A stretch of DNA of 64,000 nucleotides from Hypomesus transpacificus (lineage: Eukaryota > Chordata > Actinopteri > Osmeriformes > Osmeridae): the NCBI RefSeq assembly GCF_021917145.1, contig NC_061065.1:10422848-10486847 (forward strand), in the 5' to 3' direction. This document shows, one piece after another, positions 11,880-64,000 of this stretch. The notes under the pieces were generated by a model. It saw only the letters and a program-made list of their open reading frames with translations, did not search any database and was not told where the DNA came from. The position numbers and the translations under genes were made by a program. Each line of letters begins with the position of its first letter. Position 1 is the first letter of the stretch.

Positions 11880-12160
11880 GGGGAGAGGGGGGGGGTTGGC
11901 TGGCACTACGGTTGAGTGGAACGCGAACATCAAAACATCTACATCTACAGCTTTCCCCTTAGCCAAAATAAACACACAGATACGCGTACACACACAATGT
12001 CATTCAACCTGATATCTATCAATGTCCACCCCCTTATTATGTGAAAGTCTGTCTGTCCGCCAAGGAAAACACATTTGACAAATAGTGGAAATAAAAGAGG
12101 CCAGAATACACTGGAAAGAAGAAAAGAAAGAGAAAGAAGAAAAGATTGACATTTTGACAA
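10851..12160. other. Intergenic spacer, no gene seen
   Basis: Apart from the 25-bp repeat and a short GT/GC tract near 11850-11880 I find no coding exon, RNA gene or transposon end here. Confidence 0.6.
10991..11110. repeat. 25-bp tandem repeat, about 4.5 copies
   Basis: The unit beginning catgtacacacataaggaca is repeated about 4.5 times; the first copy has one substitution (cgtaagg). It follows the 31-bp minisatellite by 140 bp. The last copy gains an extra CA, suggesting slippage of an embedded CA tract. Confidence 0.9.
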
Positions 12161-12931
12161 ACATCCATGTAAATACACTGACTGTCTGCCCACCTTCAAG
12201 AAAAGGCTGTCACAACGTGTGGAGGGGTAGGACCCAAACGCAGGAGAGTCAGCAGGCATGGTCCAAAAACAAAAGGGTTTAATGCTCAAAACGGGAAACA
12301 GACAGGGTACTTGCAGGGACAAAGGGTAATGCTAAGACAAAGACTGGACACAAAGCAGGAACCTAAATACACAGAAACAAACAAGACACAGGTGAACACA
12401 ATGAAACTAACGACAACTGAACGAGACAGGTGACGACAATGACAGGGAAACACTAGGGCAGGGCAAAACCAAAAACAATAGGGGGGCACGGCTGTGGCCG
12501 TGACAAAGGCTCAAGACACACTTGTTCCGGGAGTACAACGGCACTTAGTAATGATTGGCTGGACCTGATGTTAGTTTCCTCCAGGATCACAATGACTTTT
12601 ACTGAAAGACTTGTTGCTCTTGTTGGTTTGTTGTAACTGTCTTAAAATTGTTGTACTTGCTGTGAAATATATTATTGTTGCTTGCTTTTTCCACAGGTAC
12701 ACTCTTGCACTTTTGAGGTTCTTGCTGTTGAATTGTAACTTGTCTAACTACATGCTCTTGTTGTTCTTCCCTTTGGGACTTATTTAGTTACACAATGTAT
12801 GCTTCATGTTTTGCTACCCACAATGTTTGGGGCTTTCTTGTTGTTATGATCAGTGACCTATGCCCTTTTGTAAAACTCTCTCTTGGAAGTCGCTTTGGAT
12901 AAAAGCATCTGCTAAATGCATAAATGTAAAT
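12160..12931 (+). mobile_element. 5'-truncated L2 LINE tail, copy 1
   Basis: This matches copy 2 (13555-14378) closely through the last RT codons (ccaccttcaagaaaaggct, cgggagtacaacggcactta) and the whole 3' UTR. It ends with the L2 tail ggataaaagcatctgctaaa and an A-rich end. Only the last few dozen coding bases remain. The element is split by a 296-bp DNA insertion at 12209-12504. It is dead and non-coding. Confidence 0.85.
12209..12504. mobile_element. 296-bp nested DNA transposon in L2 copy 1
   Basis: The insertion starts gtcacaacg and ends ccgtgac, with short inverted ends (gtcac/gtgac). Its 7-bp flanks aaaggct are duplicated at 12202-12208 and 12505-12511. The matching uninterrupted site in the second L2 copy (13948-13954) carries a single aaaggct, which proves insertion. 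There is no transposase frame, so it is a MITE-like element. The superfamily is not assigned. Confidence 0.85.
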
Positions 12932-13554
12932 AGAGAAAGAGTTAGAGAGGAAGGCTAAACAAAACAGAGTGCGACAGACACAAACTGAGCAGAGCAAAAA
13001 AGAACTAAAACAAGAAGGGAGAGAGGTCTAGAGGGGTGAGATAGAGATGGAGAGATTGGAAAAGGAGGGTAAACATATAAAGGGGGAGTTGGAAGAGACT
13101 GGGGGAGGACAGAGGGAGGGAGCTGAAGGACAAAAGACATGCTGACACCAATTACATAAGACAGAGAAAACAACCACTGGGTTTTCCAATACATACAAAT
13201 ATCTTAAAGAGCTCCAGAACATTATACCATGCTATCGTTTTCACTCTCATTCTTCTATCCTTGTAGTTTCCTCCTCACCTCTCCTCATCTCTCTCACAAA
13301 CACACCAGATGTCCACACAGGCAAGATACTGTAGCCCTTTGTTCAAAACAAAAACAAAAAACCTTGCATGCTTTAGGCCAAAATGTCAAATAGATCAGAA
13401 TTTTCTCTGGCATGGCATAAACATGCCAGCAATATATACTGTGGCAAGTTCTTAACTAATCTTATACAGTACATGGCAGAGATGGAACACATTGAAAGAT
13501 CAAGTGAATACCAAAGTTGTTTTGTGCACTATTATATGACTCAGCATGCAAATC
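12932..13554. other. Spacer between two L2 copies
   Basis: AG-rich DNA with no supported gene. It separates two same-orientation L2 fragments, which may be independent insertions or a local duplication. Confidence 0.5.
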
Positions 13555-14378
13555 CCATCACAGACATCTCAGCCTGGATGACCGAGCACCACCTCCAGCT
13601 GAACCTCACCAAAACAGAACTTCTCATCATCCCGGCCAAACCCTCCATCTCCCACGATCTGTCAATCACCCTGGGATCTGCGACGGTGACCCCTTCATCC
13701 TCTGCCAGGAACCTTGGGGTTACCATGGATGATGAGCTCAACACAGGGACTGCACCCAACTACATCAAGTCTCTCCTGCAGCCTTACACCCCCACCCGTC
13801 ACCGGTCTTCTTCAGACAACCGCCTGGTGGTCCCACCTCTCAAGACCGCCCGGTCCCAACACAAGCTCTTCTCCTGCCTGGCCCCCCAATGGTGGAACCA
13901 GCTCCACACCTCCATCAGGGACAGTAACTGTCTCCCCACCTTCAAGAAAAGGCTCAAGACGCACTTATTCCGGGAGTACAACGGCACTTAGGAATGCTTG
14001 GCTGGACCTGATGTTAGTTTCCTCCAGGATCACAATGACTCTTATTGAGTGACTTGTTACTCTAGTAGGTTAGTTATAACGAAGTTAACTCTTGTACTCG
14101 CTGTGAAATATTTTACTGTTGATTGTTCTTCTACAGATACAGTCTTGCACTTTTTGTGGTTCATGTTGTTTTAATTTGTAACTTGTATAACTGCATGCTC
14201 TCATGGGTCTTACCTTTGGCACTTGTTTAGTTTTTTCACAATGTATGCTTCATGTTTTGGCTGCTTGCAATGTTTGGGATTACCTCGTTGTTATGATCAG
14301 TGACCTATGCTCTTTTGTAAAACTCTCTCTTGGAAGTCGCTTTGGATAAAAGCGTCTGCTAAATGCATAAATGTAAAT
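13555..14378 (+). mobile_element. 5'-truncated L2 LINE with degenerate RT fragment, copy 2
   Basis: The plus-strand frame ending at 13991 encodes the C-terminal part of an L2/CR1-clade reverse transcriptase: a stretch with LNLTKTELLII, then NLGVTMDDEL, then TAPNYIKSLLQPYTP and LPTFKKRLKTHLF. In intact L2 proteins the middle two blocks are separated by roughly a hundred residues, so about that much has been deleted in frame between about 13740 and 13750. A non-coding 3' UTR follows to the GGATAAAAGCGTCTGCTAAA tail at about 14342-14361. The upstream RT core and endonuclease are absent, so it cannot move by itself. Confidence 0.85.
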
Positions 14379-15481
14379 CTCTGAAGACACAACTGCTCTC
14401 TTACTAGCTGGGAGGGCAGACACGAGGCATCAGGACATGGAGAGAGGAATGAGGAGAGATCAGAGAGAAAGGATGATAGAGGACAAGTGACAGTGAGAGA
14501 AGGGAAAGAGGGTAATCCACAGACAGAGAGAAGGCAAGCGCCTGTTTTTCCCCTCCTCTTTTCATTCATCCAGTTTTATTATTGGATTTAATAGCAGTTA
14601 ATAATAGTTTCCTATAATAATTTCAGTCACTCTCTTCTACTGACAGTCTGACTCGTGTCCCCATCCATTACCATTTATCATCCAAATTAAACTCACAAAT
14701 CATATTTATTTAATAAATAATGTTTAATTAAGACATCATGTCCTTTACATAATCCTTATGAAGTACATTTAACAGTAAGGCAGTCATCCAACTCATGATT
14801 TAATTAGTGTGACAAATTAAAATATAAATAAAATTACATCTTGGATTCAGTCAAACCTTTTATAATTTCATGGGCTTTATCGGCTAAGTGCAACCAATCA
14901 TTTGAACAGCTTACATCTTCCATAATTTCTTCAGTATCTTGACAATGACTGAAAATCAAATTTGCATGTAGAAAAAATACATAGCTGTTATTTTAAAAGT
15001 CAGGTATGCCATTAAAAAAAGAGAAAAAAACTAAAAAAGGTTGCAAATAAAATGGACATTTGGATGTTGGCCTTTGAAAATGCACATACCTGCATAATTA
15101 AAGCAAGCATTAAAACATGAGCAGTCCTACTTTGAAGTTCTTGTAAGACATCAACATAATGTAATTTTCCTGTTTAGCAAGGTCTGTTACTGCACCTGTG
15201 AGTCTCTGGCACCCAAAGGACGGTTCTCACACCAGAATGGAACATTATAGCAAATGTAAAAAAGGTCCTTGAAATGGCACCCCATAGAGCTTCCATCCAA
15301 ATCCATCCAAGCAGGATATATCCAAACAGCTCCCACCTGGTCTTCCTGAATGAGGTATGTGAAGACTCATCCCCGTCGAGCCCTCCCTTCCCCCACCCCG
15401 TCCAAACCCCTCGGTCCCATCCAGACGAGGAGACAAGGATGAGGTGGAGATGGGGTCACGACAGGTTGGTGGAGCTGGTTC
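14379..15481. other. fig4 3' flank
   Basis: AT-rich, with no second gene seen. On the minus strand it probably contains the fig4 3' UTR, with AATAAA at 14705-14710 the best-placed poly(A) signal. Confidence 0.5.
14705..14710 (-). terminator. fig4: Candidate fig4 poly(A) signal
   Basis: Minus-strand AATAAA about 770 bases after the fig4 stop codon, in AT-rich DNA. Another lies at 14575-14580. Confidence 0.35.
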
Positions 15482-46931
<31,450 letters not shown>

Positions 46932-48362
46932 GATAGATGGGTTGAAGTCGATGTTCTTGGTAGCCTACGACAAAACAGACTGATTTGGTGCACACGGTGG
47001 GCAAGAAGCAATGTAAACTTCGTAGTGCGAAGACTAGAACATTTAGAACTGGAACAGAGGGAGATGAAAAAATACAATCAGCATGATATTTAGCAACGTT
47101 ACTCGAATGGTAAATACGAAAGCAGGCACCGAACACAGTAGCATCACTAGCATTCATACTGCCCTGTAGGACAGTTACACTCTTTTTGCTTACCAAATGT
47201 CGTCCAATTAAGCGAGGCACGCAACACAAATATCCACACAAAAAAATTTTAACGCGAAAAAGGTACACTATCAATACATTAAGTCATGGCATCTTAAACC
47301 CTCATTTGTTCCAGAGTAGTTTGCACACACTGTATTTTGCTCTCATACATTTGTTACGATCAGGTGACTGTCATGAGGTTTGCTTGTTTAGGACAACTAT
47401 GTAATGCTGCGTTGCACCCTGTGATTATAATGAACCCGTTTTCAAAGTGCATAGCACATGGGACCACTCCACGGTGGAGTCGTAAGTTCAAAGCTAATGC
47501 ATAACTATTTGAATCCAACAGTTTTAAGAAATATCTTAAAAATGTAGATCCTTGGTTGAGCTCCGCTTTATCACGTGACATTGGTTTTTGCTGATGTCCA
47601 GATCCATTTGAGACGCACCAGTTGGAATTCAGCTGGTACGGGTGCCCGCACAGTCAACAAGGTATAATGCCCAATTAATCGAAGCCAATGTCAATAACAT
47701 GTAAATTGCGCGTATGTGAAGGCCTATTACATTTTATGTCAGGAAATAAACCTATAGAAACGTAAAGGAGCGCTTGCTTTTAGTTTTGTTTTACGTTTCT
47801 CTGTGATGTTGTTCTTTCCACTTGCTTAATGTACCAACACATTGAATCCGGTTACTATAGTTACCAAACTCAACACAGTTTTCAGAGAGGGATTGAGCTA
47901 GCTACTGTAACTTGAAGAAATAACACATAATAGACAGCAAGTTATGAAAGCATATCTAACTAGCTAGTTTATCTAGATGATATTTAGAACAGCGACATTT
48001 GTGTGGTACAAATTAATTGGTGGTGAGTGATCTTCAATGAAAACTAGTATGCTCGGTGTGTACAGTACTGGTACAGTACTCTGTACCCAGCTACTAGGCT
48101 ACAAGTACTGTAGATGGATACTGTATGAGAAAAGTCCTAGACAGACACAGCAAGCTAATTTGCGCAGTTAGCTAGTACTATCCAGTCTATAGCTTTAGTT
48201 CAGCTAACCATCTACTTAACTAGCTAGCTACTTGCTTTTGGTTTGTATCATAAACTTATCTTAAATCATTTGTATCGGGGCACTGATACAATGTATTAAT
48301 CGATATTAATTGGAGCTACAGTAAATTAGCTCTACACCTAAACTATAGGAGCTGCAAGGTGA
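46932..48362. promoter_or_regulatory. Shared head-to-head fig4/ak9 promoter region
   Basis: The start codons of fig4 (minus) and ak9 (plus) diverge from this 1431-bp spacer, which has no other gene. FIG4 and AK9 are also head to head in human, so the arrangement is old. No TATA box stands out; the clearest motif is the E-box palindrome TCACGTGA at 47571-47578. Exact transcription starts cannot be read from sequence alone. Confidence 0.6.
47571..47578. promoter_or_regulatory. CLEAR/E-box-like palindrome TCACGTGA
   Basis: In context the bases read atcacgtgac, 9 of 10 matches to the TFEB/TFE3 CLEAR consensus GTCACGTGAC. It lies 640 bases before the fig4 start codon. FIG4 acts on lysosomal PI(3,5)P2, so TFEB control is plausible, but E-boxes of this core also bind USF and MITF. 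Confidence 0.5.
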
Positions 48363-60306
<11,944 letters not shown>

Positions 60307-60372
60307 TATGCCTAGGCTCATGCAGAAGTTACACTGTCCATGACTAGCCTACTCTCATTGTCATGTGGTCTC

Positions 60373-60378
60373 AATAAA
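60373..60378 (+). terminator. ak9: ak9 poly(A) signal
   Basis: AATAAA, overlapping a second AATAAA, 67 bases after the ak9 stop codon. This gives a very short 3' UTR and leaves only about 240 bases to the ppil6 promoter motif. Confidence 0.7.
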
Positions 60379-60621
60379 TAAATGAAACTATCTTTCTTTT
60401 AAAATTGCTGTGAAAAAAGTGCCTTGTCACATTTAGGACGTTTTTCTGGAGAACGTTGTGAGAGTTTTGTAAGCACTTATTAAACATACCTATCATTTAC
60501 CTATTGTGAACATGTTTTATTTTGTTTATTATTAAAATGTAACCCTACCCTTTTATGGTAGCATGCGTAACAAAATTGAGAGGACCATTACAACGTCATT
60601 TCTGTGCGACGCCGAGGCATC

Positions 60622-60635
60622 GTTACCATGGAGAC
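60622..60635. promoter_or_regulatory. RFX X-box upstream of ppil6
   Basis: GTTACCATGGAGAC fits the X-box consensus (two half-sites, AT spacer) 54 bases before the ppil6 start codon at 60689. PPIL6 is a gene of motile-ciliated cells, where RFX factors act, so the match is meaningful. Activity is not shown. Confidence 0.6.
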
Positions 60636-60688
60636 GACTGTCTTGTTTACTGACACAGGCACCAGGGAGTTTGTCAAGACGAGCCATC

Positions 60689-62984
60689 ATGACTTCCAAA
60701 GTACATATAGAAATTGTCGGTTTAATGAAAGTTCATAATTTTCAAATCGCTAAGGGCATTGCTGAGGTAACTAATTCATTCTAAAGTTCTTCAGGTTTAC
60801 AACACTGAAGTAGTTAGCTAACTAGCTAAAATGCATATGAAAAAACTATTCATGGCATGCATGGAAAGATGATGTACAGTACTGTAGCTAGCTAGTCTTC
60901 TGCTGAATGAGCGACTTGAAAGTTTCCCTTTCAACCCAGGGACTGAAATTGAAGTTTCCCAACTCCTTCTTGGATCCAACTATTCAGCCATTATTTGAAT
61001 GTGACTGGCATGGATATCTAAGCAATAAGAAAAGGGTGGGTATTTTAATCACTTTTGATTGAAAGAGTACTATGTAGCTATGCTTTGAAAACGTTCAGTT
61101 TCAGATTACATCATTGTACTGAAGAAATGAATGTCTAGTAGAATCAAATGAAACAGCACTGTACTACACAGTGTGTTGTCTCTCCACTCCAGCTGAGAGT
61201 GCATTCTTCAACAACATTCTTATTATAAATCTCTGAATACAAAATAAAAACATTCTTCAACACTTTCAAAACCAAGGAACTGAGGAGGGAAATATGGCAG
61301 TACTCCAGCCACCTAATGTGTTTCGTAAACAACGGTCTCCTTGGTGATGAGAAGGATCTGGCTGGCTGGGCTGTGAAGGAATGGGACTTTACCTTCATTC
61401 GACCACATGCTCTCTACTTGGCCCTCGCTGAGGACTTCTACTCCAAACACCTTCGTGGCACAGGGGCAAGTCCATAGAACGAGATACAAGCATAGACACA
61501 GCAGTTTGATATGACGTTGAAAGTACCAAATTCTCTCCACTCACTGTTACAGTCTAACAACATTATGTTGTAATTTCCCATTTAATGATACACTAAGTCC
61601 ATAAGTATAGAAGCGAAAAGGCCAGGATTCATTTGTTTAAAAAGACAATGTATCAAATGTAATTTAGGCGCTTTGCCTTAGGCAGTTTGCATTAGGGAAC
61701 ATCATAAATACATGTTTGTTTTTTGCTTCCTTTTTTCTCCACAGCACACCTTTGTTTACTTAGACATTGCCATCAGAGGGGAGGCAGTTGGAAGGTTACT
61801 ATTTGAAGTGAGGCAACTCTTCTTGTTTTGTGCTTTATACAGCTTTAATTTCTCATTTGCACTGCTCAGATAAGACTAAATGGATAGAGGAAGTCATGAT
61901 TGAGATGGTATGGAGAAGGGAGGGGGAAAGCATCCTTAAGCAAAGAAAAATAAATGTTATGACATTTTGTTCGATCTCTCTAGTTGTTCTCAGATCTTTG
62001 CCCAAAGACATGTAAAAACTTCCAGGCTCTGTGCACTGGTGAGGAAGGCTTGTCAAATAATGACCTCTTGCTGACCTACAAGGGCTCATTGTTTCACAGA
62101 GTGGTGCCCAATGGCTGGATACAAGGGGGAGGTATGACTCTTTTCTGTTTAAATAACATTTATTAGCACTTTGTTCAAGATTAAAAACTTGTATCTACAT
62201 ATTTAACCCATTATTATAACTGACGACAGCCACTCTATATTAATATTTTATAGTGTTTTTTTATCTTTGTTGTTAACCGTACAGTATACTCAGTGTTCAG
62301 AGACCGAAGGGCACTGTCATAAAATGTAATAAGCTACTATATGTGTATGATTCTCCAATTCATCATTCTACATGGTGATTATGAGTGATGACATCATTAA
62401 ATCTTTTGATCACAGATATTTTGCCATTAGCCAAAGGCACTGGTGGGGAGTCGATCTACGGACCCACATTTGAGGGTAAAACGGATTTGAACTTTGTTAA
62501 ACCTCACACTCATACATGTTTGTGTTTGAATATCAGTAAACCAACCCATACTCGATTCCTTCTAGATGAGAGTTTTGCGGTCTCCCACAGTAAACGAGGC
62601 ATCTTGGGGATGGCCAACCAGGGTCCCCATAGCAACGGCTCCCAGTTCTACATAACCCTGCAGCCGGCCAATTGGATGGACAGGAAATATGTGGCTTTTG
62701 GGTTTGTGACTCATAGGAAGGCTTTGAGATAATATCTGTTTATTTACAGTTTCTCTTTTTCTTTTATCTTTATTTATCAAAACGTTCTGCCTCTTCTGAA
62801 TGACAGTTGAGTGACCGTGCAGAGCAGAGGTCTAAACATTGTACTGTGCTGAAAATGTTTCATTTTTTTCAGTGAAGTGATAGAAGGCACAGAGGTTCTG
62901 AGGAAACTAGAGGAAGTCCAAACCTACAACGAGAGACCCAAGCAGGAGTGTAAGGTGCTCGACTGTGGAGTGTTTGAACCTTGA
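60689..62984 (+). CDS. ppil6: Peptidylprolyl isomerase-like 6, 8 coding exons
   Basis: Cyclophilin-like protein of 293 residues (human 311), associated with ciliated cells. Coding exons: 60689-60766, 60940-61035, 61277-61465, 61745-61807, 61984-62131, 62416-62475, 62566-62701, 62873-62984. The first three encode the family-specific N-terminal part ([29 protein letters not shown]); the cyclophilin fold starts about residue 127. Of the cyclophilin A active-site positions, the Arg is kept (R181 in [12 protein letters not shown]), as are the Gln (Q189), a Phe (F239) and the Trp (W248). The position of the active-site His reads Tyr (DRKYVAFG), so catalysis may be reduced. The intron after exon 3 starts GC, not GT. 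An in-frame upstream Met at 60563 is an alternative start, but it lies before the X-box. Confidence 0.95.
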
Positions 62985-63148
62985 CCTGTTTTTTTTGTAA
63001 CATTGTAACATGCAATTTCCTATTCCCTTCCTATATAAAGTTAACACAACCGATTTTGTTTGTGCTGTTTCCGTGTAGGAATATTTCTTACAATGTCATA
63101 CATAACACAAGACTCCTACCCTTTGGCAGTGGTTTTAACAGTGTTTTG

Positions 63149-63154
63149 ATTAAA
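63149..63154 (+). terminator. ppil6: Candidate ppil6 poly(A) signal (ATTAAA)
   Basis: The common variant hexamer ATTAAA, 165 bases after the ppil6 stop and before the next promoter. No AATAAA is nearer. Confidence 0.4.
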
Positions 63155-63299
63155 CACAAACTCAGTGTAGCAGCACAACATTTATTTACACTATGCACAA
63201 TAATTGTGGGTCAAGAGTTTGTTGTCCTAGCTATATTTTTCTGGTGTAGGACAGAAAACAAAACAGCGAGCAATAGTTCCAACAACTAACTTTTAAAGA

Positions 63300-63536
63300 C
63301 TAACCATTTCCTTGCACACGTACCTTTAAGACAGCTTCCTATCACGACACTCCTCCCAATCTTCCCTCCGCAAGCAGTAAAAACTGCCACATGACCTGTC
63401 TAGTGGAAGGAAGTAGCTATTTTGCTAGCAGCAGTAACAGCGCGAGAATCCCCGTAACCAACAGAATATAGTCACTCGCCCTCCAGCGATCCAATTCTAT
63501 TCCGGTTGAACAATAAGGGAATATAGATCAAACAAC
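63300..63536 (+). promoter_or_regulatory. Promoter region of the next gene (probable cd164)
   Basis: Sequence directly before the exon at 63537. It holds a CCAAT (63491-63495) and ETS-like TTCCGG (63500-63505), which suits a TATA-less housekeeping promoter. A CLEAR-like gccacatgac lies near 63387 (8 of 10 to the consensus). Confidence 0.35.
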
Positions 63537-63600
63537 ATGTATTTCAAACTTTTCTTCGTGTCATTAGTTCTGGTTGGTGCAACAACAGCTGCCGACGCAG
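63537..63600 (+). CDS. cd164: First coding exon of a signal-peptide protein, probable sialomucin CD164 (partial)
   Basis: The start codon at 63537 opens a hydrophobic signal peptide (MYFKLFFVSLVLVGATTAADA, 21 residues plus one base), ending in a strong donor gcag|gtaagt. The rest of the gene runs past the right edge; no further exon is seen to 64000. CD164 is a heavily glycosylated type I sialomucin of endosomes, lysosomes and the surface. The call rests on position: in human CD164 follows PPIL6 in the same orientation. The exon alone cannot identify the protein, and the precise cleavage site is not claimed. Confidence 0.5.
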
Positions 63601-64000
63601 GTAAGTTTCCGACCTCTCCAATCCCATCTGCCTCGCGCTCTCCTTCCATGGAAAAGAGCTAGCACTAACACTTAGCTAGCTAACACGCGTCGGTTGACAT
63701 TTTAAGTGTGTATGTGTTGAATTTCGATGCAGTTGTATACATATTAATTGAAAGCAGCCTTTAAAATAGTTTCCTACTATGTATGAAGGCTGTCAACCCT
63801 ATTCACTGTTTCAAATGAGTTATATAGTACATAAATGGCTAACAGCACAGCCTCCTTATTCGTCACTGAAAATTCAGTGACCAACACTGGCTTGATTCTC
63901 TTAGCTAGCAGAGTCAATGGTCTTCCACAAAAATCTAAATGTGTTAGTAGGCTATATGACCATCAGTAAATAACTACCTACCCGTGGAGTGTAAACTACA

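Noticed and set aside
47847..47866. RFX-like site before ak9
   Set aside because: gttactatagttacc has one good half-site but the partner is in the wrong orientation for an X-box.

Overview
The window is vertebrate nuclear DNA, almost certainly from a teleost fish. Genes are split into many short exons with GT-AG introns. It is rich in CA/GT microsatellites, tRNA-derived and L2-type retroposons with the fish-typical tail around GGATAAAAGCGTCTGCTAAATG, and short inverted-repeat DNA transposons. The species cannot be read from the sequence.

Five protein genes are supported. From left to right they are gpr6 (minus strand, one coding exon, 7182-8180), fig4 (minus, 23 coding exons, 46931 down to 15482), ak9 (plus, 37 proposed coding exons, 48363-60306), ppil6 (plus, 8 coding exons, 60689-62984) and the first coding exon of a signal-peptide protein, probably cd164 (plus, 63537 onward, running off the window). 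As I recall it, human 6q21 has the same genes in the same relative orientations (CD164, PPIL6, AK9 one way; FIG4, GPR6 the other), except that SMPD2, MICAL1 and ZBTB24 are missing here between ak9 and ppil6. fig4 and ak9 are head to head with 1.4 kb between their start codons. I rebuilt fig4 exon by exon: 903 residues, all phases consistent, catalytic Cys at residue 486 of the CX5R motif. The ak9 model is about 1796 residues with four P-loops; only the donor after the exon at 54204 is unresolved.

Layout: 1-6.8 kb is gene-poor flank with simple repeats and one short DNA transposon. 7-9 kb is gpr6 with a plausible TATA plus CRE promoter. 9.6-10.9 kb is a striking 31-bp minisatellite of exactly 41 copies. 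12-14.4 kb holds two 5'-truncated L2 copies, one carrying a datable nested insertion. 15-47 kb is fig4, whose introns carry minisatellites, a SINE, a Harbinger-like element, a hAT-type MITE and several RFX X-box-like motifs. 47-48.4 kb is the shared fig4/ak9 promoter region with a CLEAR-like TCACGTGA box. 48-60 kb is ak9 and 60-63 kb is ppil6 with an X-box 54 bp before its start codon.

The genes do not form one pathway. FIG4 is an endolysosomal phosphoinositide phosphatase, CD164 an endolysosomal/surface sialomucin, AK9 a nucleoside mono/diphosphate kinase, PPIL6 a cilia-associated cyclophilin-like protein and GPR6 a constitutively Gs-active receptor. I see no CRISPR, operon, phage or previously unknown multi-gene system. 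The novelty is in repeat structure, splice-site oddities and promoter motifs.
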